Positions 1-9,600 of a DNA stretch of 12,283 nt are shown here, in pieces (position 1 is the first letter of the stretch; each line of letters opens with the position of its first letter). The notes beneath the pieces were generated by a model. That model was not told the origin of the DNA. It saw only the letters and a list, made by a program, of their open reading frames with translations, and made no database searches. Both the position numbers and the translations under genes were made by a program. The stretch is from Rhizophlyctis rosea (lineage: Eukaryota > Chytridiomycota > Chytridiomycetes > Rhizophlyctidales > Rhizophlyctidaceae): NCBI GenBank assembly GCA_027596075.1, contig JADGJC010000495.1:10349-22631 (forward strand), in the 5' to 3' direction.

Positions 1-99
1 GGTTTAAAAATTAGCATTTAACCGGGGCGTTCTTTTTTTGGGACTGGGCTTTGCATTTCAGTGTTGGATTTGTTTATTGCTGGGGGGTTCAGAATCTAT

Positions 100-118
100 C
101 CCCCCCCCCCCCCCCCCC
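100..118. repeat. Poly-C homopolymer tract
   Basis: A run of 19 C is followed by more pyrimidine-rich sequence to about 160. It lies roughly 150 bp upstream of the ING start codon, so it may be part of that promoter. The exact length is the kind of thing sequencing gets wrong. Confidence 0.85.
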
Positions 119-271
119 TTCCCCCTTCCCATTCAGTTCTTTCCCACCACCTTCAATCTTGTTAACGACTTCAAATCCTAGGCACAGTTGCATACTCAAA
201 CAACGACACAGTCCCCAAGTCTGTTGGCATATCCCGGCGAGTTCCAGATTGTTCCTAATAAAGCCCGCACG

Positions 272-1893
272 ATGTTCAGACACGCTCCCCCGCCCTCTCC
301 CGAATTCAACGGCTTTGAAGTGAGTCGCACCGTTTCTTCACGTGTATGCACTTGACGACTCAGAACGCTGATATCAGTCCTGCTCAGGAATACTGCGACA
401 GTGCGTCTTAGCTCATACCCTTTTCCGCGGTCCGCAATTCACCGTTAGCTTACTTCGTTCTCCCGTTCTAGCAATCGACTCGCTCACAATCGAAACGGCT
501 CGTCAATGCACACAGGTACGCGCGTCGAAAACCCATCACTATCCATTCGTTCGCCTCTCACAGACCTCCCTACCCACCTATAGCTGCAAGAACTCGGTTC
601 CTCTCGTGAAGGTTATCCCTTTTGTTTACCGCCGCATAGTAGCTGTTTACTCACACGTGCGTCAACCCATAGGCGCAACCTTATCCGCAATCGAAGACTT
701 CCTGAACGAATACCCTACACTATCTCCAACGGAGTTGACGCAGAGGCTGCGTCGATTGGCGAAATCTTTGAGGAAGTTGAATCGTTATGCGGAGGAGAAG
801 GTTGTGAAGGCTGGGCAGGTTTTGGATATGGTGAGTGTCTGTAGTGTGTGGGGTTAAGTAGTTGCGGTTGGGGTGGAAGGGTGTCTAGAGGGTTATGGAG
901 TGGATGAGTGATGTTACCACCAGGTGGTATGCAGCGCGTCAAAATGGCATGTTTGTGCTAAACATGCGAGATCTGGTTGTGGGACCATGCTCGAACATCG
1001 ACCATCGCATTGCTGACTGTATTGTTCCTACAGGTGAACGAGAAATTTGCTCAACTGGATGAAGCATCCTCCCACTTCCTGCCAGGTAAGTTAAGTCGAG
1101 TCATGCCGCATCTAAGCTGCTCTCTCATTCCCATCTTTCAGCCATCACATCCCTACCCACCCCCTCCACTCTTCCCTATTACAAAACCGCCTTCCTTCCC
1201 CTCCTCCGCCCACCAACACCACACCTCCCCTCCCAACGCCAGCGAAGCCACTCATGGGGCGACTACCACCCCGCAGATATCGCGGTCGCGGCGGATGGGA
1301 TGCGGGTTGAGTCCGCGGGAAACGAAGAAGATGGACGGGCATCACCGAAGAAAGCGAGAGGGAAGCGGTCTGTCACCGTTACGTTGGCGATGGCGAGTGA
1401 GGCGCCGAGTGGGAAAAAACGGGGGTTTGGGGGTATGGTTGGGGATGTGGAGGATGGTGGGGAGGTGGAGAGGGAGGAGACGGGATCGAAGAAGTGAGTG
1501 TGGGATTTGCGGCGGGGGTTGTGATGTGTGCATGGGCTTTGAAATTTTGGAGACTTGAGTTATTGAATGGTGGCGCGATTGTCTTACGCATTTGGAACAG
1601 GCAACGAACAAGCGAGTACTGCGAATGCAAACAGGACCTTGGGGAAACCGATCCGATGATTGAGTGTAGTTCTGAGGAGGTGAGGAAGAGCATGTGGAAA
1701 TTTGAGTTGCTCATAGTCGGCGAGGTTGTTGCTCCTAAAGTTTTGAATGATTCACAATCGCACCCTTCGTGGTGCTTTCCCGAACTCGTAGGCATGCACA
1801 AACGGACACTGGTTCCACTTCCGCTGCGTGGGGCTCAAGAAAGCCAAGAGGGGGATCTGGTATTGTCCTAAGTGCCGGCAAGCGGCTGGGTAG
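272..1893 (+). CDS. ING-family PHD-finger protein (Yng/ING chromatin reader), nine exons
   Basis: Joined exons 272-319, 388-400, 472-515, 584-611, 673-830, 1034-1085, 1142-1493, 1601-1679 and 1792-1893 give 876 nt, 291 residues, with every junction in phase and GT-AG. Residues about 15-113 form the ING helical domain; the most telling part is the stretch around [20 protein letters not shown] basic linker (KKARGKR at 184-190) could be a nuclear localisation signal. Residues 238-286 are a complete Cys4-His-Cys3 PHD finger: C239, C241, C254, C260, H267, C270, C283, C286, with cage-type aromatics Y238 and W265. Known family members read H3K4me3 and act as subunits of histone acetyltransferase or deacetylase complexes in the nucleus; which complex cannot be told here. 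The ATG at 272 was chosen because it splices in frame to the micro-exon. The low-complexity linker exon (1142-1493) is the least certain part. Confidence 0.92.
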
Positions 1894-2460
1894 TGTTTGC
1901 AGGAGTATGCGAAGTGTTGAAGGTAGAAGGTAGGATATTGTAGTCCTTTGCAATCCGTGGTGGGGTTTCACGTCGGGTTCGGTGGTTATGAATGAGTGGA
2001 TTTCATACGAGAAAGGCTAAGGTGGCACCGTTTTCTTTCCTTCCATCATGGCTTTATGACAGAGACATAACAAAAATTGCATGATATCAACTGTAAAGTA
2101 ATAGCACGAAGGAAGGAAAGATATCCGTCCAATTGAAGACTCTTTGTGCATATGGTGTATGCGGGCGTGTGAGCAAGACTCAAATCGAAGTATTCTGCGA
2201 GCGTTGTCCGCAGTAGTTTACCAAACAACGCCCCAACTCTTCCCGATGATCCCCACCCCTAAAACCTATCTCCTGATGCATCAGATACACACCAAACTCC
2301 AAAACAACAAACGCTTCATCAATTCCGCTTTTTCCAAAAGGTATAAATTTTTTACAAATAATTACACCGACCCGTCCAATCACAAAGGTGTCATTTCCCG
2401 AACAAAAACGGCCAAATTAAGGGTAACTAGAGTATATTTCCTTTTCTCCTCAGGAATTGC
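1894..2460. other. Convergent intergenic spacer
   Basis: The 567 bp between the stop codons of the ING gene (plus) and the CCT epsilon gene (minus) must carry both 3' ends. I see no convincing reading frame, RNA gene or repeat here; the frames present are short and have no recognisable composition. Confidence 0.6.
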
Positions 2461-4880
2461 TTACTGCTCCATCTCGCCGGGAGAAATGACCTAAAGAGAG
2501 AAGAGCGCGTGTAAGTTCGGATGGAGGAGGGGGTAAAGAAAAACATTGAGGGAGAACAGCACAAACATACATCATCAATCTTCAACACCATCTTCACCAA
2601 TTGCGTCGCCAAAAGGAACTGAGACCGCTTCGAAATGAGGGGGTCGAACACGTTTTGTTCCTTCATGTCTACGATTGTGGAAAATATGGGCGGAAAACAA
2701 ACAATTAAAAAGAGCAACGAAAAAGAAAAAAGGTCAAAAAAGATCTTCAAGCCCCCCACCCGCTAATGCAAACTGACAAAACAAAGACATTCTCTACGTA
2801 CCATTAGAACCCTTCAAATTACAGTCAATCCCCAAACGGGGGTTGTTCTCCGTCACCTGCCGGCTCTTCACCTCCGATAGCGTCACGATGGGCGAGAGAC
2901 CAGAGTTGTCGGCGAGGGCGAACGGGATGGCGTCCAACGCATTCGCAAAGGCGCGCATGGCGTATTGCTCGATGCTTGAAATCTAAGCAAAGAAGAAAAT
3001 CGGTGAGCCAAATATCCATCGCAAAAAATGCTTCCCCAAATGCGGCCCCAAAAAGAAATTTACAAAAGAAAAAAAAACCAACCTCATCAGCCGCCTTAGC
3101 AACCGCCAATGCCGCCGTAATCTCCGCCGCCCCACCACCATATACAATCCTATTATCCCTGACAAGATTCCTCACAACACAAATAGCATCATGCAAACTC
3201 CTCTTAGCCTCATCAATAATCATCTTATTCCCACCCCTAACAAACACCGTGACCGCCCTCGAATTCGCACACTCCTCAATAATCAACATCCGATCCTTCG
3301 TCGTCCCAAACGAAACTTCCCTCACAATCCCCGCATGGCCCAATTTCTCTTTACTGAGCTCTTCGAAACGGGGGACAATGCGTCCGTTTGTAGCGATGGC
3401 GATCAACTCGATTTCGGGTCCTCCGACCCATCGCACGGCAGGGAGTTGGTTTTGGAGGAGGAGGTGATTGGCTTCGTCGTCGAAGCCCCATTGGCAGATG
3501 ACGAGGTTGGCTCCGCAGTCTTTGACGCGCTTCACCATTTCTTCGAACTTTTCCTTTTCGTATGCTTGGAGCTTCTTGTACTCCTCCACAGAGGTGATAT
3601 CGAGCTTGTGCTTAGTCTTGGGCTTGGGGGGTTCGAAGGCGCAGGTGAGGATAGCGAGGCGGGCGTCGCGGATTTCTTTGGGCATTTGCGGGTGGGAGAT
3701 GTCCTTGTCGACGACGACGCCGTAGACGAGTTTGGAGTCTTCCATGGAGCCGCCGACTTTGCCGTCGATTTTGATGAGATCGAAGTCGACGTCTTTGCGT
3801 TCTAGGTCGGCAACGGAGAGGACGGCGTCGACGGCCATTTGGGCGAATTGGTCGTGGCATTTTGAGACGCTTTTGATGGGGAGTCGTTAGGTCAAGAGAT
3901 ATTTCCACATTCTGAGTTTGTGATTTTACTAAAACCCACATTTTGGATCCCAGAGATGTCTTTGCCGTCCGCGTAAGGATGCCAGTGTCCTCCTTCGAGA
4001 ACGGGACCTCATCCGCAATCTTCTCCAAATGTGCTACAGCAACATTGCATGCGCGCTCGAACCCGTCCGCAATCCTGATAGGGTGAATACCCCGGTCCAA
4101 CAAACCCTCAGCCTGCTCGAGCAAAGCACCAGCAAGTACTGTTTCGTGTAAAATACGTTCGTCAGAATTTTCCCGATTGTTTGCGCATAAAACTTTCGAG
4201 TAAGACTAACCCACAACACCCGTCGTTCCATCCCCGATCTCATCGTCCTGACTTTTTGATAGTTGAACGAGGAGCTTTGCGATTTGGTGTTCGACTTCCA
4301 TTTGTGAGAGGATGGTTGCGCCGTCATTTGTTACTGTGATGTCGCCGTCGGGGGAAATGAGGATTTTGTCGAGACCTTTGTGGGAGTATTGTTAAAGTTT
4401 TGTTCACGTATGATATGATTGTTTCGTGATTTACCTCGCGGTCCGAGTGATGTTTTGAGGATGTTTGCGACAGTTTTTGCTGCAAGGATGTGGGACTGGA
4501 AAGGGAGAGGTTAGATGTCGGCGTTTTGAGGTTGGGCATTCATCTACGTTTTGATGAGTATGGCGATCTAGCGCGGCGGTCGCTTAGATCGTTTAGATCA
4601 TTGGCGATGCCGGTAAGATCAACGTCGTTGCAACGACCATATCAGACAAGGACGATGCGGACGTCCAACCGTTTCGTCATAGGAGGGTGTATGTGTGAAG
4701 TGATGGGTGCGGTGTGTGCTTATGAACCTGCATGGGATTGCAAAAGACCAGATGAGATCCCGACCCTACCTTCTGCGCCTCCAACCCCTGCACTCTCGAT
4801 GTCTTCCCTTGCTCCCTCAAAATGATCAATGGACGACCATATTCGTCCTGTGCGTATACCGCGTTCATCTGCCCTGACAT
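2461..4880 (-). CDS. CCT5: T-complex protein 1 subunit epsilon (cytosolic chaperonin CCT/TRiC), eight exons
   Basis: Exons in coding order: 4880-4770, 4495-4435, 4375-4211, 4138-3940, 3869-3083, 2982-2802, 2668-2571, 2490-2461. They total 1632 nt, 543 residues, matching the usual length of about 540, and all phases agree. The protein is an ATP-driven chaperonin subunit of the cytosolic double-ring CCT complex that folds actin, tubulin and other clients. Visible group II chaperonin motifs are TSLGPRGLDK (52-61), TVTNDGATI (71-79), the ATPase motif GDGTT (105-109) and GGGAAE (423-428). Epsilon identity rests on the N-terminal DEYGRP segment, the stretch [13 protein letters not shown], and [15 protein letters not shown]. 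Introns are 59-274 bp; two acceptors use AAG rather than CAG/TAG. A second ATG lies four codons downstream of the chosen start and could be used instead. Nothing looks broken, so this is a functional housekeeping gene. Confidence 0.98.
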
Positions 4881-5336
4881 AGTTGGATGGTCGATGCGAT
4901 GCGTAGATGGATGGATGGGTATGTGGTGAGTGTGGGATGGATGGATGGATGGATGGATGGATGGATGGTGCTTTAGTGAATGGTTGCCACCAGCGCGTGC
5001 TTGGAAGGGTGATCATTGGGTTGCCGCTGTCCGGCCGAGTTGGACATTGGATTGCGGCCATTCAATTTCCGGGGTTGGGTTCATTGGCGGCATGGCTTTG
5101 ACATAGGAGCACAGAATATGGTCAGATTAGCATTCCCTTATATGGTTAGATGGTAATAAGAAACACGGGCCACAAAGCGCAGAACCCTCTCCTCCCACCG
5201 TTTCCCACGCCCCAATTCCCAATCTCATCAACGCCCAAATTGATCATAGTGTTCAATCAAACAGGTATAACTCGTATTTAATTTTCAACCTAACACATAA
5301 GTACTTGGATACTTACGCGCCAGCAGTCAGCAGAAG
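4881..5336. promoter_or_regulatory. Divergent promoter region between CCT5 and the F-box gene
   Basis: The start codons point away from each other across 456 bp. Three CCAAT pentamers on the minus strand (ATTGG on plus at 5015-5019, 5046-5050 and 5083-5087) lie 135-207 bp upstream of the CCT5 start; the last reads GCCAAT. This is a plausible CCAAT-binding complex arrangement, but pentamers are frequent by chance. On the F-box side, a GTATAA donor-like site (5264), a CTAAC motif near 5290 and CAG acceptors near 5323-5333 could form a small 5' UTR intron. Confidence 0.35.
4935..4968. repeat. (GGAT)n microsatellite
   Basis: About 8.5 perfect copies of GGAT, with imperfect copies just to the left (from about 4904). 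It sits 55-88 bp upstream of the CCT5 start codon, in its leader or core promoter, so length changes could affect expression. Confidence 0.93.
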
Positions 5337-6392
5337 ATGTCGCAACCTCAACCATCCAACACGAGCGCCTTGGATGACTTCTCCAACGAGCTTTTGAAGG
5401 AGATCGACAAGTGCCTCCCACAAAACGGTCCCCTCCCTCCACGCAGCACGAGAACCTTGTCTGACTTTCCCGACGAGCTCCTAGTCCAGATGGCCAAGTG
5501 TCTTCCACAGAAGGATCTTCTCAACCTACGTAGCGTCTCCCGTCGCTTTCGCAAAATCACCCAAGAAGTCCGTCGTCTCTTCCGCGCCCTGGTGCTCAAC
5601 GTCCAGGACGACGCCTATGTTGCCAAACTCTGCGTGCTGCAGTTTGAAGAGTTCATCAAGGCTCTCCCATCCGACTCGTTCACCTTGTCCCACGTGACAG
5701 ACATATTCCTGGACTGTACATCATGTCGTCACCGCTGCCGATACGGACGCGAGTGCAGACAACTGCCGGAATGCCAATCCTACCTCGACCATAATCCACG
5801 AACCATCAGCATCCTTCGCGACCTCGTCCCGTTGTTCCATACTCCTGTGCAAATCATCGAGCGTCTGTCCAGCAACTGCAGGCACCGCCGTACCTCACAA
5901 ACACATGGCTCGCTCAAAGGTCTACCGCCATGCGGTGACCACCGTGCCGACATGCACGACTGCCTTGAGTGGAACCTGCACTCTCATGTTTGTGTACGGC
6001 CCTGGATCGGCCTCAACGCGCGGGACCTCGAAGTTGCGTTTCTGGCGACTGAGCCCTCGCTCATCAAAAACAAACAATGCGGGAAGGGCACAAGCAAGTA
6101 TGCTGGGATATCCACTGACTCACCATCCGCCACCCAGATTGCAGCTCATAGTATGGAGGATCCTCAGTGGCATCCAGACTTTTTGAAGGGGCTGTTCCAG
6201 TGTCAGAAGCATCCGCTTGTGGAGCCAGCATTGAGTTTGGCAGTATGTTGGATCGGCGATGATGGGCTTTCTCACAGTATGCCCATTACGGAGACAGCAT
6301 TGTTGTCGGCTGAAAGTATCGCCTCCTTCGATGGGAATAAGCATCTCATGTACAGGTTTAGGGACTGGATGTACCGCGTGTACTTTATGTAG
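5337..6392 (+). CDS. F-box protein with Cys/His-rich C-terminal region
   Basis: Intronless frame of 351 residues with ATG in AGAAGATGTCG. Residues about 41-75 match the F-box pattern (LSDFPDELLVQMAKCLPQ, then LLNLRSVSRRFRKI). Known F-box proteins bind Skp1 and bring substrates to SCF ubiquitin ligases; the substrate here is unknown. Residues 13-38 look like a degenerate copy of the first half of the same F-box, shifted by 29 residues. The remainder has no repeat class I recognise (no WD40, LRR or Kelch). It is rich in Cys and His: C127, C130, C134, C140, C146, then C199 to C219 with several His, which could bind zinc. The segment from about 148 to the end is shared with the truncated copy near the right end of the window. 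Codon use and length look healthy, and I see no lesion. The F-box call is firm; the rest is uncharacterised. Confidence 0.85.
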   Translation: MSQPQPSNTSALDDFSNELLKEIDKCLPQNGPLPPRSTRTLSDFPDELLVQMAKCLPQKDLLNLRSVSRRFRKITQEVRRLFRALVLNVQDDAYVAKLCVLQFEEFIKALPSDSFTLSHVTDIFLDCTSCRHRCRYGRECRQLPECQSYLDHNPRTISILRDLVPLFHTPVQIIERLSSNCRHRRTSQTHGSLKGLPPCGDHRADMHDCLEWNLHSHVCVRPWIGLNARDLEVAFLATEPSLIKNKQCGKGTSKYAGISTDSPSATQIAAHSMEDPQWHPDFLKGLFQCQKHPLVEPALSLAVCWIGDDGLSHSMPITETALLSAESIASFDGNKHLMYRFRDWMYRVYFM

Positions 6393-7001
6393 CCCAAGCT
6401 TGGTTCCAGTAATTCGGAAGATAGTGCTAGTCAAGGAGAAACACAGCTTACAATTATCAAATATTCTTCATAATAAGTGAACCCTGGTCATGCCTTTACT
6501 TATCGGCTTTTCAAACATGAGATGTCTTTGCCTTCGAGTCTTATCTTTATGCGGTCTGTGCTATTAAGCCTCAAGGCATGAGGCATCAAATGTCTCAAGT
6601 GTTCACATGTCAGCTCAGGAATGCTCCTTTGATTTGGTAGCAGGTAGCAGTGGCCCATCGGGCCCAACCAACCATCACTCTAGCGCAGCAGGAACGCATG
6701 AAGTGCATACCACATGCGCCCGAAAATGTGCTTGGGTGCACTATGAGAATCCTATTCTGGCTGCTGGCAATTGCTTTTTACATCATTCCCCTAACCCTCC
6801 AAACCCATTCCCTACAACACCTCCCCGTTTCCACATTTGCTTATAGCCCTTGAGCATTCAAAAGCAGACGATACAAGTGGAAGGAGTACTCAAACCCAAG
6901 GTATCAGCAAAGGCTGCATTCCACGTCTTCAATTAAGTGATTCAAGGGGTCTGTAAGTTGTAGTTTGGAGATTCCATTGATCAGGCTACTAATTTTGTTG
7001 T
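6393..7001. other. Region with no supported gene
   Basis: About 610 bp downstream of the F-box gene. It is A/T-rich directly after the stop (AATAAG at about 6473), as expected for a 3' UTR. Short frames at 6607-6853 have no recognisable composition, and the two overlap in different registers, so I do not call either. Confidence 0.5.
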
Positions 7002-7412
7002 TCATTCCGTTATCAATCCAGTAATAAACAACGATCGCACCTCAACAATTTCGCAATCCTTTGCCTTGATTTTCTCTTCGACGCGTGTGGCATGGTGAGA
7101 ATAGGACATGTCCGTGTACCCGAAGTTGGTCTGGTTCAATGAGACGGAGCTTGGAGATATCAATACGTAAGTTTTTTCTCTCCACCTTTACTCCAATTTG
7201 ACGATAGACCACACCGGTGATGAACCGTCCCATCCGCCTTGACCCACCCATGCACTTTGTCTGGTCATATCCCGCTCTTTCGACCAGACGATGGTGTGCG
7301 GATGACTGGTGGTCGGCTCGTATTGACCGATGGCGAGTTTGTCGGAGCTGATTTCGTAGGCGTAGGTAGAGTTGCGCGGCGCTGGCTTTCTGAACCAATT
7401 GCACAAGCACAT
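7002..7412 (-). CDS. Unrecognised frame, interrupted by one stop (short intron or pseudogene)
   Basis: From an ATG at 7412 a frame runs with protein-like composition (for example STYAYEISSDKLAIGQYEPT) to a TAA at 7188-7190. The same frame continues past it with equally protein-like sequence (NQTNFGYTDMSYSHHATRVE) to a TGA at 7002-7004. Two readings fit: a nonsense mutation, or a 42-bp intron from the GTAAAG next to the TAA to the AAG before CTCCGTCTC, which keeps the phase. That would be shorter than any other intron seen here. The frame is also open upstream of the ATG to 7514. I do not recognise the family and assign no function. Confidence 0.4.
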
Positions 7413-8118
7413 TGTGAGATGGAGCTGGTACGATACCGATGATATCGGGACTTGCGGTGTTTCTGAAATAAGGCGATTGTGTCTTGTAGGGACGCTTTTG
7501 AAGATACTGTCGTGTCAGTGAGGGTTAAATTGAGGAGTGTCGCGCTGTACTTCTATTTCTTGCAGCCTTATGCAAATGCAACGGTGGATGTCATCACAAA
7601 AGGCTCAAATTGTTCGTAAAGTAGGTGAGATAGCGACTGTCCATTGGATGTCCAAATGCGCGGCCGTTGGCAGTGCCGCTAATGTTGGCCTGAAACCGCA
7701 GAACAAAAAGCTTGCATCCGCTATGCATAGGCAGCTAATCTAGTACTTGCGAGCGTCATCGTATCATCTGTCGGATGTTGACCAAATTGCGGAGATGGTT
7801 CAACCTGCTCAGAAACCAAGCAACTTCGACAGTCATTAGACCTCAACTGAAACATGGCATGAGACCTGACGTTGAAGAGTCCTGATATTGAAGGGACTGG
7901 ACGTCAACACTACCCCTCCCTTTGTATATAACAGTAATATCGAAATCATCGCGCTAACAGATTGGTTCAATACTGAAACTCTGGCAATTCTTCTCGCAAA
8001 AAACGGACACCCTAGCATTGTATGCAAAACCTAGTGTACAAAACTAACTAAACTATGCGTCAGCTGGATTATCCGACAAAAATCACATTGGAAGAGTCAA
8101 CATGTAAACCTACACCCA
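7413..8118. other. Region with no supported gene
   Basis: About 700 bp between two minus-strand fragments. A plus-strand frame at 7537-7743 starts from a non-ATG context and resembles no protein I know. No RNA gene or repeat is apparent. Confidence 0.45.
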
Positions 8119-8541
8119 TCAAAATCGCGCAAAAGTCCAATCCCCAGGATCGTTCCCACCACACTCCAACCGATGCCGATACTCGCAATACCTCACAAAC
8201 ATAGCCATCCCCATCACAGCAACATCCCGAAACCCACCACCAAACCAAAACCTCAAAACCCTATCCCACCGCCTTTCTTGCTTCGTACCGTCTTCCAAAC
8301 TACCATTCAAGAACGCGTACATTGTCCACCAGGGGATTACGATGAGCTTAGGAGGCCGGTACAAAAACATGCCTTCGAAGAGCACTTTAGCGATCTCACG
8401 GCGTGAAGCGCGCGTTATACGGGCGGCATGGATGGCGCACATGTTCTGAGGCACGTGGCTCATGTTGAAAGGGGGTGGTTGGGTGAAGTCGTCTTTGGGG
8501 TTTGAGATGAAGTCTTCTTTTGTGAGCATGTCCGTCATGTA
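8119..8541 (-). CDS. Terminal exon of an unrecognised protein, 5' part unresolved
   Basis: An open stretch of 140 codons plus stop begins right after a clear splice acceptor: TACTAAC branch site (minus strand, 8562-8556) then TTTTTTGCAG ending at 8542. It enters in phase 0. The product is basic and rich in aromatics (ITRASRREIAKVLFEGMFLY, then VIPWWTMYAFL) and ends in WTFARF. The pattern before the WW vaguely recalls C-terminal ends of short-chain dehydrogenases, but there is no diagnostic motif, so this is only a hint. The nearest donor, GTAGAA at 8615, makes a 74-bp intron. The most protein-like upstream frame (8857-8617, including LQDWEDRYKLVFPSDPLQT) arrives in phase 2 and does not join, and further up it has a TGA at 8899-8897. 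Either the gene is decayed, or the real upstream exon uses another frame. Confidence 0.5.
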   Translation of the reverse strand, partial: YMTDMLTKEDFISNPKDDFTQPPPFNMSHVPQNMCAIHAARITRASRREIAKVLFEGMFLYRPPKLIVIPWWTMYAFLNGSLEDGTKQERRWDRVLRFWFGGGFRDVAVMGMAMFVRYCEYRHRLECGGNDPGDWTFARF

Positions 8542-8616
8542 CTGCAAAAAACACGGTTAGTATTCGGGGCAAGGGAAATCGGACCCCAGAGGAAGGTATC
8601 TCCTTCCCTTTCTACC

Positions 8617-8989
8617 GAGGTCGAATCTCCAACGTTCCATTCTTGAGCGGAATATGGGGGGCGGTGATATCTGGGCGATACGTAGTTCGAATGAGAGGCG
8701 ATTGAGCAGTGAAAATTTTTGATTGCTTGTCTGGGAAGTGAAGGAAGTGAATAAACACCGTTTGAAGTGGATCTGAGGGAAAGACCAGCTTGTAGCGATC
8801 CTCCCAATCTTGAAGGGAGCATCGATTTTGCACAGCAAACAATGGATTTGCCGGCAATCCCCCCCAGGACTTCCTTGCCCAGCCAACTTGTCCAACTCAA
8901 ACATCTAGCTCGACATCCAGTCCAGTGTAATCTCCCGACCTTCCCAATTCTCGCCTTCCTCTCCCAGTCCTTTCCTTTCCGAATCTCAT
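8617..8989 (-). pseudogene. Possible upstream coding remnant of the 8119-8541 gene
   Basis: From an ATG at 8989 one frame reads 30 codons to a TGA (8899-8897) and then stays open with protein-like sequence to the putative donor at 8615. Two other frames are also open across most of this interval, so frame choice is uncertain. If this frame is right, the gene carries a premature stop and a phase mismatch at the splice junction, and would be a pseudogene. I do not recognise the family. Confidence 0.25.
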
Positions 8990-9600
8990 GAGGCCAAAAT
9001 CTGATCCGGCAGACCCATGGCGACGAATCTCAAGGCGAAAGTTTCAAGACCCCAACACCCGTCTTGAGCAGCACATTTTTGTTATGCTTTTACAAATGTT
9101 TTCGTTGCAAATATGCAATCCCTTGTTCAAAGTCCATTGCATGGTCGCAAGTACAAACCACACACTGCATTGTTTACACACTGACCGCTTTTGACATCCA
9201 TTTCACCTCGTAGTATAGCAACAAGCACCTCTAGTTCCCACCACCACCCCTGACTACTATGCCGAATTTTCACTTATCCCCCCCACCCATCGAACTCACC
9301 TTCTACGCACTTCACCAATCTCCCCGCGATAGCGCAGTCAACTACTTCAGAAGCTCGACTCGCTCCCCACCACTTCCAATCAAAGCCCTACTCAAAGGAC
9401 TGAAGGATGTGGCTTCACATTCGGGCTGCAAGCTGGGGGGTTGTCTCCTCTCCGCTGTCTCCTCTCCGTCTCTCTGCACGCCTTACGCTCCCAACGCTTC
9501 GCACGCTTTTGGCAAGATAAGTCGCTCTGAGCTGGAGTCTGGACCTTACAATTCTACTTTGATGACATGACAGGCATGCATACCCAGCGCACATATCCAT
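8990..9600. other. Region with no supported gene
   Basis: About 610 bp. I looked here for the upstream domains expected of the methyltransferase remnant that follows and found none I could defend. Plus-strand frames at 8988-9194 and 9259-9570 show no recognisable motif. Confidence 0.45.

Noticed and set aside
51..323. Plus-strand frame including the poly-C tract
   Set aside because: Its proline run comes from the homopolymer, and it overlaps ING exon 1 in another frame.
977..1558. Plus-strand open frame of 193 codons
   Set aside because: It overlaps ING exons 6-7 in another frame and runs across two introns; the ING frame has the domain support.
3191..3805. Long plus-strand open frame (204 codons)
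   Set aside because: It is fully antisense to the large CCT5 exon, and its Asp/Glu/Val/Phe-rich product is what a shadow of that exon would give.
3612..4124. Minus-strand frame of 170 codons overlapping CCT5
   Set aside because: Its first part is the genuine CCT5 exon 4; beyond the donor at 3939 it reads through the intron and then exon 5 in the wrong frame (Arg-rich).
4907..5101. Plus-strand frame with a Met-Asp-Gly-Trp repeat
   Set aside because: The repeat is just the translation of the GGAT microsatellite in a promoter region.
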